Assembly: GCA_019116455.1 (NCBI GenBank)
Contig: DXBR01000098.1
Coordinates: 1-64,000 of the forward strand
Length of the DNA: 64,000 bases
Origin: Anaerobutyricum stercoris
GTDB taxonomy: Bacteria > Bacillota > Clostridia > Lachnospirales > Lachnospiraceae
Direction: 5' to 3'
Of this stretch, positions 25,177 to 34,199 are shown piece after piece; the stretch's first letter is position 1, and each line of letters starts with the position of its first letter. The notes beneath the pieces were generated by a model that did no database searches, had not been told where the DNA came from, and worked only from the letters and a program-made list of their open reading frames with translations. Both the position numbers and the translations under genes were made by a program.

Positions 25177-27018
25177 ATGAGCAGACTTGAAGTGATTACC
25201 AAAACCAAAGCACAGTCTGTCGTAGACGATCTGTACAAGGATCTGGAACGCCGGATCGTGGCTGCTCCGCCCGGACTGTGCCCGGTGGATATGACCGCAT
25301 CTTTTCTGAAACTTTTCCATACACAGACCTGCGGCAAATGTGTACCGTGCCGTATCGGCCTCGGCCTTCTCGTTGAGATGCTGGAAGACGTACTGGACGG
25401 CAAGGCCACGCTGGAGACGCTGGATCTCATCGAGCGGACCGCCCGGGTCATTTACAACAGTTCCGACTGCGCCATCGGTTATGAGGCCGGCCTGATGGTA
25501 TTAAAAGGACTGGAAGGATTCCGTGACGATTTTATCGAACACATAAAAGAAGGGCACTGCTCTTTCCATCTGGAACAGCCGGTGCCATGTGTGACCTTAT
25601 GTCCTGCCGGCGTGGATATTCCGGGATACATCTCTCTCGTGGCAGAAGGCAGATACGCCGACGCCGTGCGGCTGATCCGGAAGGATAACCCTTTTGTCAC
25701 CGCCTGCGCTCTGGTCTGCGAGCACCCGTGCGAGACCAAATGCCGGCGTAATATCGTGGACGACTCCATCAACATCCGCGGCCTGAAGCGCTATGCAGCA
25801 GACCACTGCGGCCTTGTTCCTCCTCCGGCCTGTTCCGAACCGACGGGCAAGCAGGTTGCCATTATCGGCGGCGGTCCGTCAGGACTGAGCGCCGCTTACT
25901 ATCTGCAGCAGATGGGGCATCAGTGTACCGTTTTTGAGCAGCGCAGCCAGCTGGGCGGCATGCTCTACTACGGTATCCCGAATTACCGGCTGCCGAAGGA
26001 CCGTCTCATGGAAGATATCTCCAATATCCTGGCGACCGGCGTGGAAGTACGGCTCAATACGTCCATCGGTGACGGCGACGGACAGCTTTCCTTTAAAATG
26101 CTCCGGGAAAATTATGACGCCGTCTATGTTTCCATAGGCGCTCATACGGATAAGAAGCTGGGGATTCCGGGGGAAGACGCCAAGGGCGTCGTCTCCGCTG
26201 TTCAGATGCTCCGGGACATCGGAGAGGGCAATAATCCGGACTTCACCGGCAAAAATGTCATCGTCGTGGGCGGAGGCAACGTTGCTATGGACGCCACACG
26301 TTCCGCCATCCGTCTCGGCGCCAAGAACGTCAGCGTTCTCTACCGCCGCCGGAAGGCCGACATGACCGCCCTGGAAGAAGAGATCGAGGCAGCGATTGCT
26401 GAAGGTGCAGAGATTCTTGAACTTCACGCTCCAAAAGAGATCGAAACAGACAAAGACGGTAATGTCATCGCTATGGTCGCCGACCCGAAGATCATCGGTC
26501 TCATCAGCGGCGGACGCCCGATGCCTGCCGATTCCGACCATGAACCGATACACATTCCGTGTGATATTATCATCATTGCCATCGGGCAGGATATTGTCTC
26601 CGAGTCATTCGCCCGCGCCGGACTTCCGGTCAGACGAGGCAGAATTCTCGCTTCGGACGACAGCTCCATCCCTCATGTGGACGGCGTTTTCTCCGGAGGC
26701 GACTGCGTTTCCGGTCCGGCAACAGTCATCCGCGCCATCGCAGCCGGCAAAGTAGCTGCCGCCAATATAGACAATTATCTGGGTTATAATCATATTATAG
26801 AAAGCGAAGTGAAGGTTCCGGACCCGAGAATCGAGAACAAATCCCCTTGCGGCCGCGTCACCATGATGCAGCGAAATACCACCGAGCGGAAACAGGATTT
26901 CAAGCTGGTGGAAAAGGGAATGTCCGAAAAAGAAGCCACACAGGAAGCACGCCGGTGTCTCCGCTGCGACCACTTTGGCTACGGAGTATTTAAAGGAGGT
27001 CGAGTAGAGGAATGGTAA
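25177..27018 (+). CDS. GltD-like FAD/NAD(P) oxidoreductase with NuoF-type 4Fe-4S domain, hydrogenase partner
   Basis: 613 residues. Residues about 40-120 match only the C-terminal iron-sulfur part of NuoF/HydB (CGKCVPCRIG plus a downstream Cys); the FMN/NADH-binding part of NuoF is absent. Residues about 130-215 form a helical iron-sulfur domain with Cys motifs as in GltD (LCPAGVDIPGY, CEHPCETKCRRN). Then come an FAD Rossmann fold (AIIGGGPSGLSAAYYLQQMG) and an NAD(P) Rossmann fold (NVIVVGGGNVAMDATRSA). It probably moves electrons between NAD(P)H and the hydrogenase encoded next, whose ATG overlaps its stop. The family is often labelled glutamate synthase small subunit, but no gltB is present. 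Confidence 0.85.
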   Translation: MSRLEVITKTKAQSVVDDLYKDLERRIVAAPPGLCPVDMTASFLKLFHTQTCGKCVPCRIGLGLLVEMLEDVLDGKATLETLDLIERTARVIYNSSDCAIGYEAGLMVLKGLEGFRDDFIEHIKEGHCSFHLEQPVPCVTLCPAGVDIPGYISLVAEGRYADAVRLIRKDNPFVTACALVCEHPCETKCRRNIVDDSINIRGLKRYAADHCGLVPPPACSEPTGKQVAIIGGGPSGLSAAYYLQQMGHQCTVFEQRSQLGGMLYYGIPNYRLPKDRLMEDISNILATGVEVRLNTSIGDGDGQLSFKMLRENYDAVYVSIGAHTDKKLGIPGEDAKGVVSAVQMLRDIGEGNNPDFTGKNVIVVGGGNVAMDATRSAIRLGAKNVSVLYRRRKADMTALEEEIEAAIAEGAEILELHAPKEIETDKDGNVIAMVADPKIIGLISGGRPMPADSDHEPIHIPCDIIIIAIGQDIVSESFARAGLPVRRGRILASDDSSIPHVDGVFSGGDCVSGPATVIRAIAAGKVAAANIDNYLGYNHIIESEVKVPDPRIENKSPCGRVTMMQRNTTERKQDFKLVEKGMSEKEATQEARRCLRCDHFGYGVFKGGRVEEW

Positions 27019-28763
27019 ATATCACGATCAACAATATACCTGTCACTGTGGAAGATGGAATCACCATCATGGAAGCCTGCAAAGAGGCGAAAATGCCGGT
27101 GCCGAGCCTCTGCTATTTAAAAGGCATCAACGAAATCGGCGCCTGCCGCGTCTGCGTAGTCGAGGTAAAGGGCATCGAGCGTCTTGTCACCTCCTGCAAC
27201 AACGTGGTAAAAGAAGGCATGGAAATCCTCACCAATTCCCCGAAAGTACGGGAAGCGAGACGGATCAACATCAAAATGATTCTGTCCCAGCACAACTGCT
27301 TCTGCCCGACCTGTGTGCGCACAGGCAACTGTCAGCTGCAGAAAATCGCCAGCGAACTGGAATTCGGAACCGGATCCTACCCGCAGCATATTACTTATAA
27401 CAGCTGGCCGTCAGATTTCCCGCTGATCCGGGACGAGAGCAAATGTATCAAATGTATGCGCTGTATCCAGATCTGCGATAAGGTGCAGTCACTGCGTGTC
27501 TGGGATCTTGCCAAAACCGGTTCCCGCACCACCGTGGACGTCTCCCTTCGCCGGAATATCAAAGAAGCCGACTGCTCTCTCTGCGGTCAGTGCATCACCC
27601 ACTGTCCGGTGGGCGCTCTCACGGGCCGGGATGACAAACGTCCGGTATTCTCCCAGAACGGTTTCTTAAATGCCAAAGGCAAAACCACCGTTGTGCAGGT
27701 GGCTCCCGCAGTCCGTACTGCCTGGGCAGAAAGTTTCCGTCTCTCGCGAAAGTTTGCTTCTCCGAGACGTCTGGCCGGAGCCCTTCGTATGATGGGCTTT
27801 GACTATGTGTTCGACACCACATTTGCTGCCGATCTGACCATCATGGAGGAAGCCAGCGAGTTTCTGGAGCGTCTTCATCACAAAGAAGACTACCAGTGGC
27901 CGATGTTCACCTCCTGCTGCCCGGGCTGGGTACGTTTCCTAAAATCTCAGTATCCGGATATGACAGGATGCCTTTCCACGGCCAAATCTCCACAGCAAAT
28001 GCACGGCGCCATCATCAAAAACTATTTTGCCGACAAAATCCACGAGGATCCGGAGAACATTTTCAGCGTGTCTATCATGCCTTGTATCGCAAAAAAAGCC
28101 GAGTGCGCTCTGCCAACTATGGACAGCACCGGCACAGGCCCGGACGTGGATGTAGTCTTAAATACAAGGGAATTTGTCAATTATCTTCGTTCCCTGAACA
28201 TCGATATCTACAGCCTGCCGGAGGATGACTTTGACTCCCCTTGCGGTGAAGGCTCCGGAGCCGGAGTGATCTTCGGCGCCACCGGCGGCGTTATGGAAGC
28301 GGCGCTCCGCACCTGCTACAACATGGCCACCGGAGAAAATCCGGAACCGGACGCATTCTACGGCATCCGCGGCATGGACGGCTGGCGGGAAGCATCCATC
28401 GACATCGCCGGCACCACCGTCAAAGTCGCCGTAGTCAGCGGTCTCGGAAACGCCCGCCGGCTGATCGAGGCAGTACGCAAAGGCAAGGTCTTCTATCACT
28501 TTGTGGAAGTCATGGCCTGTCCGGGCGGCTGCGTAGGCGGCGGACAGCCGATTCACGAAGGCCGCGAGATGGCTGCAATCCGCTCCAAGAATCTCTATTT
28601 TCTGGATTCCAAGAGCAAACTGCGTTTCTCCCACGAGAATCCGGAAATACAGAAAGTCTACGATGAGTATCTGGAGAAACCGCTCTCCCGCATGGCACAC
28701 AAGCTGCTGCACACCGACCACGATGCCTGGGAAATGCCTCTGGCGCCGGAGCGGGTGAAATAA
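27012..28763 (+). CDS. [FeFe] hydrogenase catalytic subunit
   Basis: 583 residues. From the N-terminus: a 2Fe-2S plant-ferredoxin fold (CRVCVVEV region), the His-ligated 4Fe-4S site (HNCFCPTCVRTGNC, about 93-106), two 4Fe-4S ferredoxin motifs (CIKCMRCIQIC and CSLCGQCITHC), and the H-cluster domain. The H-cluster motifs are TSCCPGW (about 298), MPCIAKKAE (about 355) and EVMACPGGC (about 498), so all catalytic cysteines are present. It produces or oxidises H2 in the cytoplasm. AAAGGAGG precedes the start, and the gene overlaps the FAD partner. No maturase genes (hydE, hydF, hydG) and no thioredoxin-like NuoE subunit are nearby, unlike trimeric HydABC. Confidence 0.95.
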   Translation: MVNITINNIPVTVEDGITIMEACKEAKMPVPSLCYLKGINEIGACRVCVVEVKGIERLVTSCNNVVKEGMEILTNSPKVREARRINIKMILSQHNCFCPTCVRTGNCQLQKIASELEFGTGSYPQHITYNSWPSDFPLIRDESKCIKCMRCIQICDKVQSLRVWDLAKTGSRTTVDVSLRRNIKEADCSLCGQCITHCPVGALTGRDDKRPVFSQNGFLNAKGKTTVVQVAPAVRTAWAESFRLSRKFASPRRLAGALRMMGFDYVFDTTFAADLTIMEEASEFLERLHHKEDYQWPMFTSCCPGWVRFLKSQYPDMTGCLSTAKSPQQMHGAIIKNYFADKIHEDPENIFSVSIMPCIAKKAECALPTMDSTGTGPDVDVVLNTREFVNYLRSLNIDIYSLPEDDFDSPCGEGSGAGVIFGATGGVMEAALRTCYNMATGENPEPDAFYGIRGMDGWREASIDIAGTTVKVAVVSGLGNARRLIEAVRKGKVFYHFVEVMACPGGCVGGGQPIHEGREMAAIRSKNLYFLDSKSKLRFSHENPEIQKVYDEYLEKPLSRMAHKLLHTDHDAWEMPLAPERVK

Positions 28764-28772
28764 GACAAAATA

Positions 28773-28806
28773 ATACGCCGGGGACGCTTTCACATCCCCG
28801 GCGTAT
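28773..28806. terminator. Terminator between hydrogenase operon and thiolase gene
   Basis: 12 bp perfect stem (28773-28784 and 28795-28806) with a 10 nt loop, between convergent genes. TTATTTTG follows on the minus strand, ACTTTGC on the plus strand. Confidence 0.85.
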
Positions 28807-28816
28807 ACTTTGCAAT

Positions 28817-30016
28817 TTAGATTTCCGTTGTCCAAAGAGAAGCCATTGCCGGGCCTGTTCCCACGCAAAGTGCAGCTCCTCCAATCTTATAGTCGTTTCT
28901 CTTCATCTCATAGTACATGGATACAATGATTCTCAGAGCGGTACATCCGATTGGATGTCCAAGAGCAATACCGGAACCGTTCACATTGGTTCTGTCCATA
29001 TTGATCTTGATGCCGTAGTTCTTCTCAAGCTGACGTCCGCATCCGATAAACTGTGGTGCGAATGCTTCGTTGATCTCCCAGTAATCTACGTCTTCGTATT
29101 TCAGTCCGGCTAATTTGAGAGCTTTTGGAATCGCTTCCGCCGGGCCAACGCCCATGATTTCCGGTTTTACGCCTGCCGCGCAGATGTTGATCATCTTTAA
29201 CAGAGGTGTTACGCCCAGTTCTTTTGCTTTATCCAGGCTCATAACAACAACAGCTGCAGCTGCGTCGTTGATTCCGGAAGCGTTGGCAGCTGTAACCACG
29301 CCATCTTTAATAAAAGCCGGACGAAGTTTGGAAAGAGTTTCCATATTGCAGTCTCTGATCGGATGTTCATCCTCTGTGGCGAGGATTGTTTTCTTTTTCA
29401 TCTTTACTTCAACCGGAACGATCTCTTCTTTAAACTTACCTTCATCAATGGCCTTGCATGCCAGACGATGACTTCTTAAAGCCAGCTCGTCACACTCTTC
29501 TCTTGTGATACCGTAAAGCTTTGCTACATTTTCTGCAGTCACACCCATATGTCCGCCGGACAGCTCATCGATCAGAGCGTCATGAAGCATGGAATCCACT
29601 ACTTCCGCGTTGCCCATCCGGTATCCGCCTCTTGCCTTCGGCAGCATATATGGCGCCTGTGTCATATTTTCCACACCGATTACAAGACCGATCTCGGATT
29701 TGCCCATGGCAATGTTGTCGCAGGCGATCTCCAGAGCCCGCATACCAGAAGCACAGTTCTGATTAACCACGCAGGCATTACTTTCTGCCGGGCATCCGAG
29801 ACGATAGCTGATCTGTTTTGCCGGAAGACTTCCCTGCATTCCGGCATACACCTGTCCCACAACAACGTTATCAATCATTGCAGGCTCGATGCCAGCTCTG
29901 TTTATCGCTTCCTTTCCCGCTGTCATCGCCAGCTCTCTTGCGCTGACATCCTTAAACATTCCGAGAAACTTACCAATTGGCGTTCTGCACGCGCTAACTA
30001 TTACTACGTCCTTCAT
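28817..30016 (-). CDS. Acetyl-CoA C-acetyltransferase (thiolase)
   Basis: 399 residues. The acyl-enzyme cysteine is in VVNQNCASGMRALE (about 88), the histidine in ALGHPIGCTALR, and the second catalytic cysteine in AALCVGTGPAMA near the C-terminus. It condenses two acetyl-CoA to acetoacetyl-CoA, the first step toward butyrate in Clostridia. No crotonase or hbd/bcd gene is adjacent, so the butyrate link is inference. It has its own promoter and terminator. Confidence 0.93.
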   Translation of the reverse strand: MKDVVIVSACRTPIGKFLGMFKDVSARELAMTAGKEAINRAGIEPAMIDNVVVGQVYAGMQGSLPAKQISYRLGCPAESNACVVNQNCASGMRALEIACDNIAMGKSEIGLVIGVENMTQAPYMLPKARGGYRMGNAEVVDSMLHDALIDELSGGHMGVTAENVAKLYGITREECDELALRSHRLACKAIDEGKFKEEIVPVEVKMKKKTILATEDEHPIRDCNMETLSKLRPAFIKDGVVTAANASGINDAAAAVVVMSLDKAKELGVTPLLKMINICAAGVKPEIMGVGPAEAIPKALKLAGLKYEDVDYWEINEAFAPQFIGCGRQLEKNYGIKINMDRTNVNGSGIALGHPIGCTALRIIVSMYYEMKRNDYKIGGAALCVGTGPAMASLWTTEI

Positions 30017-30046
30017 TGATATTCCTCCTTATATTATTCTACTAAA

Positions 30047-30075
30047 AGAATATCGTTAAAAGGGAAGAAAGTCAA
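30047..30075 (-). promoter_or_regulatory. Promoter of the thiolase gene
   Basis: Minus strand TTGACT (30070-30075), 17 bp spacer, TATTCT (30047-30052), about 30 bp upstream of the start codon; GGAGGAA ribosome site follows. Confidence 0.65.
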
Positions 30076-30146
30076 CGAAAAAGATGAAATTTGTTATAAA
30101 TTTATCATAAATTCTTGTGGAATTTTATGTAAAGCGCCGTAAAAAT

Positions 30147-30199
30147 AAGCCGCCGCTCTGCCTGATACCTCCAAAAATACCAGTTCAAAGCGACGGCTT
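30147..30199 (-). terminator. Terminator of the aldolase gene
   Basis: 11 bp stem (30147-30157/30189-30199) that is perfect only as minus-strand RNA, where a G-U wobble replaces a C-A mismatch. An inner 6 bp stem lies in its loop. ATTTTTAC follows on the minus strand. The strand-specific wobble fixes the orientation. Confidence 0.75.
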
Positions 30200-30294
30200 G
30201 GTTACTTTGTAACTATGACATTACGGGGCAGGCCGTTCTGGCTTTCCCTTTTCATAGTTAATATATCACAGAAAAACTTTAATTACAAGAACTA

Positions 30295-31164
30295 TTATTC
30301 AGCTTTTCCGATGGAACCGAAGATCTCCATTTTTTCTTTTACAGTAGCTTTGATTGCTTCTGCGCCAGGAGCTAATAATTTACGTGGGTCGAAGCCTTTG
30401 CCTTCCAGGTCTTTGCCAGCTTCGATGTATTTACGTGTAGCTTCTGCGAATGCGATCTGGCACTCTGTGTTTACGTTGATCTTGGAAACACCGAGGGAGA
30501 TGGCTTTCTTGATCATGTCTTCCGGGATACCTGTGCCGCCGTGTAATACGAGAGGCATGTCTCCGGTTAATTTCTGAATATCATCCAGTACGTCGAACTG
30601 TAATCCAGCCCAGTTTTCCGGATATTTGCCGTGGATGTTGCCGATGCCGGCTGCCAGCATGGAAACGCCCAGGTCTGCGATTGCTTTACATTCCTGAGGA
30701 TCTGCACATTCGCCCATTCCAACTACGCCGTCTTCTTCGCCGCCGATGGAACCAACTTCTGCCTCGATGGACATTCCTTTTTCTTCACAGATTGCTACTA
30801 ATTCTTTTGTTTTTTCTACGTTCTCTTCGAATGGAAGATGAGAACCGTCAAACATGATGCTGGAGAAACCTGCTGCGATACAAGCCTTAGCTCCTTCGTA
30901 GGAACCGTGGTCAAGATGCAGAGCTACAGGAACTGTGATATTCAGCTCTTCCAGCATACCGTTTACCATACCGACAACGGTTTTGTATCCGGCCATGTAT
31001 TTGCCCGCGCCTTCGGATACACCCAGGATAACAGGAGATTTGCACTCTTCTGCTGTTAACAGGATTGATTTGGTCCACTCCAGATTATTGATGTTGAACT
31101 GGCCAACTGCATAGTGTCCTGCTTTCGCTTTCTGTAACATTTCTTTTGCTGATACTAAAGCCAT
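30295..31164 (-). CDS. fba: Class II fructose-1,6-bisphosphate aldolase
   Basis: 289 residues. Zinc and substrate residues are visible in ALHLDHGSYEGAKACI, SIMFDGSHLPFEENV and LVLHGGTGIPEDMI. It interconverts fructose-1,6-bisphosphate with DHAP and glyceraldehyde-3-phosphate in the cytoplasm. GGAGG lies upstream of the ATG. It is a single-gene unit with a possible promoter TTGTAC-N17-TATAAC about 65 bp upstream. Confidence 0.95.
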   Translation of the reverse strand: MALVSAKEMLQKAKAGHYAVGQFNINNLEWTKSILLTAEECKSPVILGVSEGAGKYMAGYKTVVGMVNGMLEELNITVPVALHLDHGSYEGAKACIAAGFSSIMFDGSHLPFEENVEKTKELVAICEEKGMSIEAEVGSIGGEEDGVVGMGECADPQECKAIADLGVSMLAAGIGNIHGKYPENWAGLQFDVLDDIQKLTGDMPLVLHGGTGIPEDMIKKAISLGVSKINVNTECQIAFAEATRKYIEAGKDLEGKGFDPRKLLAPGAEAIKATVKEKMEIFGSIGKAE

Positions 31165-31260
31165 AATAAATAACCTCCATTAAATATATTCTTCTGTTTT
31201 CACAGTTGTCGATGTATATACCATCGCCCTAAGTTATACGGATTTATTATACCCCGTACA

Positions 31261-31285
31261 AAATAAAAAAGGAAGTGTTTTCCTG
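31261..31285 (-). terminator. Terminator of the parvulin gene
   Basis: Short 5 bp stem AGGAA/TTCCT (31271-31275 and 31281-31285) followed on the minus strand by TTTTTATTTT. The stem is weak but the T tract is strong and the position is right. Confidence 0.55.
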
Positions 31286-31327
31286 ATAAATTTTGCATTT
31301 TTTATGAATATTTTCTTACTTTTCTGC

Positions 31328-32074
31328 CTATTTAAATTCCAGTCCGTATTTCTCAATAAGTTCCTGACGAACTTCCATATATACTTTGTTCTGTTTCTCC
31401 GCTGTGATCTGCTGGGTGATCTGAGGAGCCACCTCTTCAAAAGCAGCTACTCCTTCTCCTGTCAGTGCGTCCACGCGGATCAGATGATAGCCGAAGTTTG
31501 TCTTCACCGGACCCAGAAGCTTGCCGACTTCTGCGGTGAACACCGCCTCGTCAAATTCTTTCACCATCTGTCCTCTGCCGAAGGTACCGAGATCTCCGCC
31601 TTTGGCTGCGGAAGGACAGGTGGAATATTCTTTGGCAGCTTCTTCAAATGTCTTTTCACCGTTCTGAATCTCCGCGAGAATCTTATTGGCGTCCTCTTCT
31701 GTGGCGGTCAGGATATGTTTAGCTGACGCCTGAGCTCCTTTCTTAAAAGCATCCTTGTGTTCCTCGTAGTAAGCCCGGCACTCCTCCTCTGTGGCACGGA
31801 TATCTTTTACCGTCTGTGTGAGGGCGTACTGACTTAACAGCTCTCTTCTGACGCCGTCCAGCATGGTGAGAAATTCCTCGCTCTTATCGTATTCTTTCTC
31901 CTGCCCCAGTTTCTCAAACAGGAAATAGTTGGCATACTGGGTGAGCGCCTGTTTCCTTCCCTCCGGCGTCTTGATGTATGCCTGCTGCTCCTGTGGAATC
32001 CGTGCTTCAAACTGCGCGAATTCTTCCTCGGTGATCTCTCTTCCTGCCACAACGGCAATGACTTTATTTTCCAT
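31328..32074 (-). CDS. Parvulin-type peptidyl-prolyl isomerase
   Basis: 248 residues from the ATG at 32074, with AAAGGAAA upstream; the longer frame lacks a site. The N-terminal SurA-like helical part covers about 1-110. The parvulin domain (about 115-215) begins ASAKHILTATEEDANKIL and contains GGDLGTFGRGQMVKEFDEAVF and GYHLIRVDAL. Unlike PrsA there is no signal peptide or lipobox, so it should be a cytoplasmic foldase. Confidence 0.88.
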   Translation of the reverse strand: MENKVIAVVAGREITEEEFAQFEARIPQEQQAYIKTPEGRKQALTQYANYFLFEKLGQEKEYDKSEEFLTMLDGVRRELLSQYALTQTVKDIRATEEECRAYYEEHKDAFKKGAQASAKHILTATEEDANKILAEIQNGEKTFEEAAKEYSTCPSAAKGGDLGTFGRGQMVKEFDEAVFTAEVGKLLGPVKTNFGYHLIRVDALTGEGVAAFEEVAPQITQQITAEKQNKVYMEVRQELIEKYGLEFK

Positions 32075-32355
32075 GTCTGTTTCCTTTCTTTCTTTTTTAT
32101 GAAATGTACACCTCTTCAAGGCAACATTCCTGTCATGTGTCAGTGTTGTACAAATTTTCTGATACATTCTTGTTAATCATACACTATTTTTTTATTTTTA
32201 TAAAGGGAATCCTTTCAATTTTCCACAAAATAAGGTATACTATGCACATAACCTGGATAATGTCCGGAAGCAGGTGCATTTGCCGGCAAGGGAAATGCAT
32301 CGGATGAACTGCGGGCGTTATCTGTCAATTTAATTTATGGGAGGTATACAAAGAA

Positions 32356-34086
32356 ATGGGCTATATGGATGTTTATAACGAATGGTTATCCAATCCTTAT
32401 TTTGACGAGGAGACAAAGGCAGAGCTCCGCGCCATCAAAGATGATGAGAACGAGATCAAAGAGCGTTTCTACACCAATCTGGCTTTCGGAACTGCCGGTC
32501 TTCGGGGGGTACTTGGCGCAGGTATCAATCGTATGAATATTTACGTTGTACGCCGTGCCACTCAGGGTCTGGCCAACTACATTTTAAAACAGGGCAAAAA
32601 AGACAATCGCGTAGCTATCGCATACGACTCCAGACGTATGTCACCGGAATTTGCCGATGAATCCGCAAGAGTTCTTGCAGCCAACGGCATCACCGCATAT
32701 AAATTCGAGTCATTAAGACCGACACCGGAGCTTTCCTTCGCTGTCCGCGAGCTGGGCTGCATCGCCGGTATCAATATCACCGCCAGCCACAACCCTCCGG
32801 AATACAACGGATACAAGGTATACTGGGAAGACGGCGCTCAGTTTACTCCTCCTCATGACGCAGGCGTTACCGCTGAGGTTCTCGCCATCGAGGATTTATC
32901 CACAGTGAAGACCATGACCGCTTCCGACGCCATGGCTGCCGGCCTTTACAAAGTAATCGGCGCAGACATCGACGACAAGTACATCGCCGCTCTTAAAAAA
33001 CAGATCAAGAATCAGGATGCCATCGACAAGATGCAGAAAGATATCACCATCATCTACACACCGCTGCACGGCACAGGAAATGTACCGGCAAGACGGGTGC
33101 TTCATGAGCTTGGCTTTGAAAATGTATACGTTGTTCCGGAACAGGAGCTGCCGGACGGCAACTTCCCGACCGTAGGATACCCGAATCCGGAATCCAGCGA
33201 AGCATTTGAGCTTGGTATGAAGATGGCAAAAGAAAAAGACGCCGATCTGGTTCTCGCCACAGACCCGGACGCTGACCGTCTCGGCTGCTACGTAAAAGAC
33301 AACAACGGAGAATATCATGTACTGACCGGTAACATGAGCGGATGTCTCCTTCTTGAGTACACGTTAAGCCAGATTGCTGCCAAAGAAGGCATTCCGGCTG
33401 ACGGCGAGGTTATCTCCTCCATCGTTACCACCAACATGGTTGCCGCCATCGCAAAGGCTTACGGTGCTAAGTTTGTGGAAGTTCTCACCGGTTTCAAATG
33501 GATCGGAAGAGAGATTCTCCGTATGGAAACAGAAGGAAAAGGAACTTACCTCTTCGGTCTGGAAGAGAGCTACGGCTGCCTGATCGGAACTCACGCAAGA
33601 GATAAAGACGCTATCGTTGCCACCATGGCTCTCTGCGAGGCTGCCTGCTACTACAAGACTCAGGGCAAGACCATGTGGGACGCTATGATCGATATGTACG
33701 AGAAATACGGCTACTACTTAGACAGCGTGAAGTCTGTCACCCTGGCCGGCATCGAAGGACAGGCACAGATTCAGAAGATTCTGGAAACACTTCGTGCAGA
33801 AGCTCCTACAAGCATCGGTTCCTATCAGGTACTCTCCGCAAGAGATTACAAGACCGGTGTTGTAAAGAATCTTGCCACCGGCGAAGAAACCGAAACCGGA
33901 CTTCCGGCTTCCGACGTTCTGTACTATGACTTAAACGACGACGCATGGGTTTGCGTTCGTCCGTCCGGAACAGAGCCTAAAATCAAGTTCTACTACGGCG
34001 TAAAAGGCACAAGCCTTGAAAATGCACAGGAATTATCAGCCGCCATGGGCGACAATATCCAGAAGATGCTGGATGAGATGCTGTAA
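32356..34086 (+). CDS. Phosphoglucomutase/phosphomannomutase
   Basis: 576-residue alpha-D-phosphohexomutase. The phosphoserine is in TASHNPPEYNGYKVYW, the metal loop is DPDADRLG, the sugar-binding loop GLEESYG, and the phosphate-binding loop RPSGTEPKIKFYYG. It interconverts glucose-1-phosphate and glucose-6-phosphate, connecting to glycogen synthesis by glgA. GGGAGG lies 11 nt before the ATG; a TATACT at 32236-32241 may be its -10. The length suits the Firmicutes PgcA group. Confidence 0.93.
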   Translation: MGYMDVYNEWLSNPYFDEETKAELRAIKDDENEIKERFYTNLAFGTAGLRGVLGAGINRMNIYVVRRATQGLANYILKQGKKDNRVAIAYDSRRMSPEFADESARVLAANGITAYKFESLRPTPELSFAVRELGCIAGINITASHNPPEYNGYKVYWEDGAQFTPPHDAGVTAEVLAIEDLSTVKTMTASDAMAAGLYKVIGADIDDKYIAALKKQIKNQDAIDKMQKDITIIYTPLHGTGNVPARRVLHELGFENVYVVPEQELPDGNFPTVGYPNPESSEAFELGMKMAKEKDADLVLATDPDADRLGCYVKDNNGEYHVLTGNMSGCLLLEYTLSQIAAKEGIPADGEVISSIVTTNMVAAIAKAYGAKFVEVLTGFKWIGREILRMETEGKGTYLFGLEESYGCLIGTHARDKDAIVATMALCEAACYYKTQGKTMWDAMIDMYEKYGYYLDSVKSVTLAGIEGQAQIQKILETLRAEAPTSIGSYQVLSARDYKTGVVKNLATGEETETGLPASDVLYYDLNDDAWVCVRPSGTEPKIKFYYGVKGTSLENAQELSAAMGDNIQKMLDEML

Positions 34087-34097
34087 TAAACACAACG

Positions 34098-34128
34098 AAG
34101 GGACTGCATGATTGCGGTCCCTTTTTTT
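34098..34128 (+). terminator. Strong intrinsic terminator of the phosphohexomutase gene
   Basis: 10 bp stem (34098-34107/34114-34123, one T-G pair) with a 6 nt loop followed by TTTTTATTTTT. Confidence 0.92.
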
Positions 34129-34136
34129 ATTTTTAA

Positions 34137-34161
34137 CGCACGATACCGTGCGACTTTTTTT
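34137..34161 (+). terminator. Second, tandem terminator
   Basis: CGCACG-ATAC-CGTGCG hairpin (34137-34152) followed by ACTTTTTTT on the plus strand. It backs up the first terminator and shields the convergent MATE gene. Confidence 0.8.
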
Positions 34162-34199
34162 CATCTGCTTCATTTTCTAAGAAACAGACGGGTTTTTTA

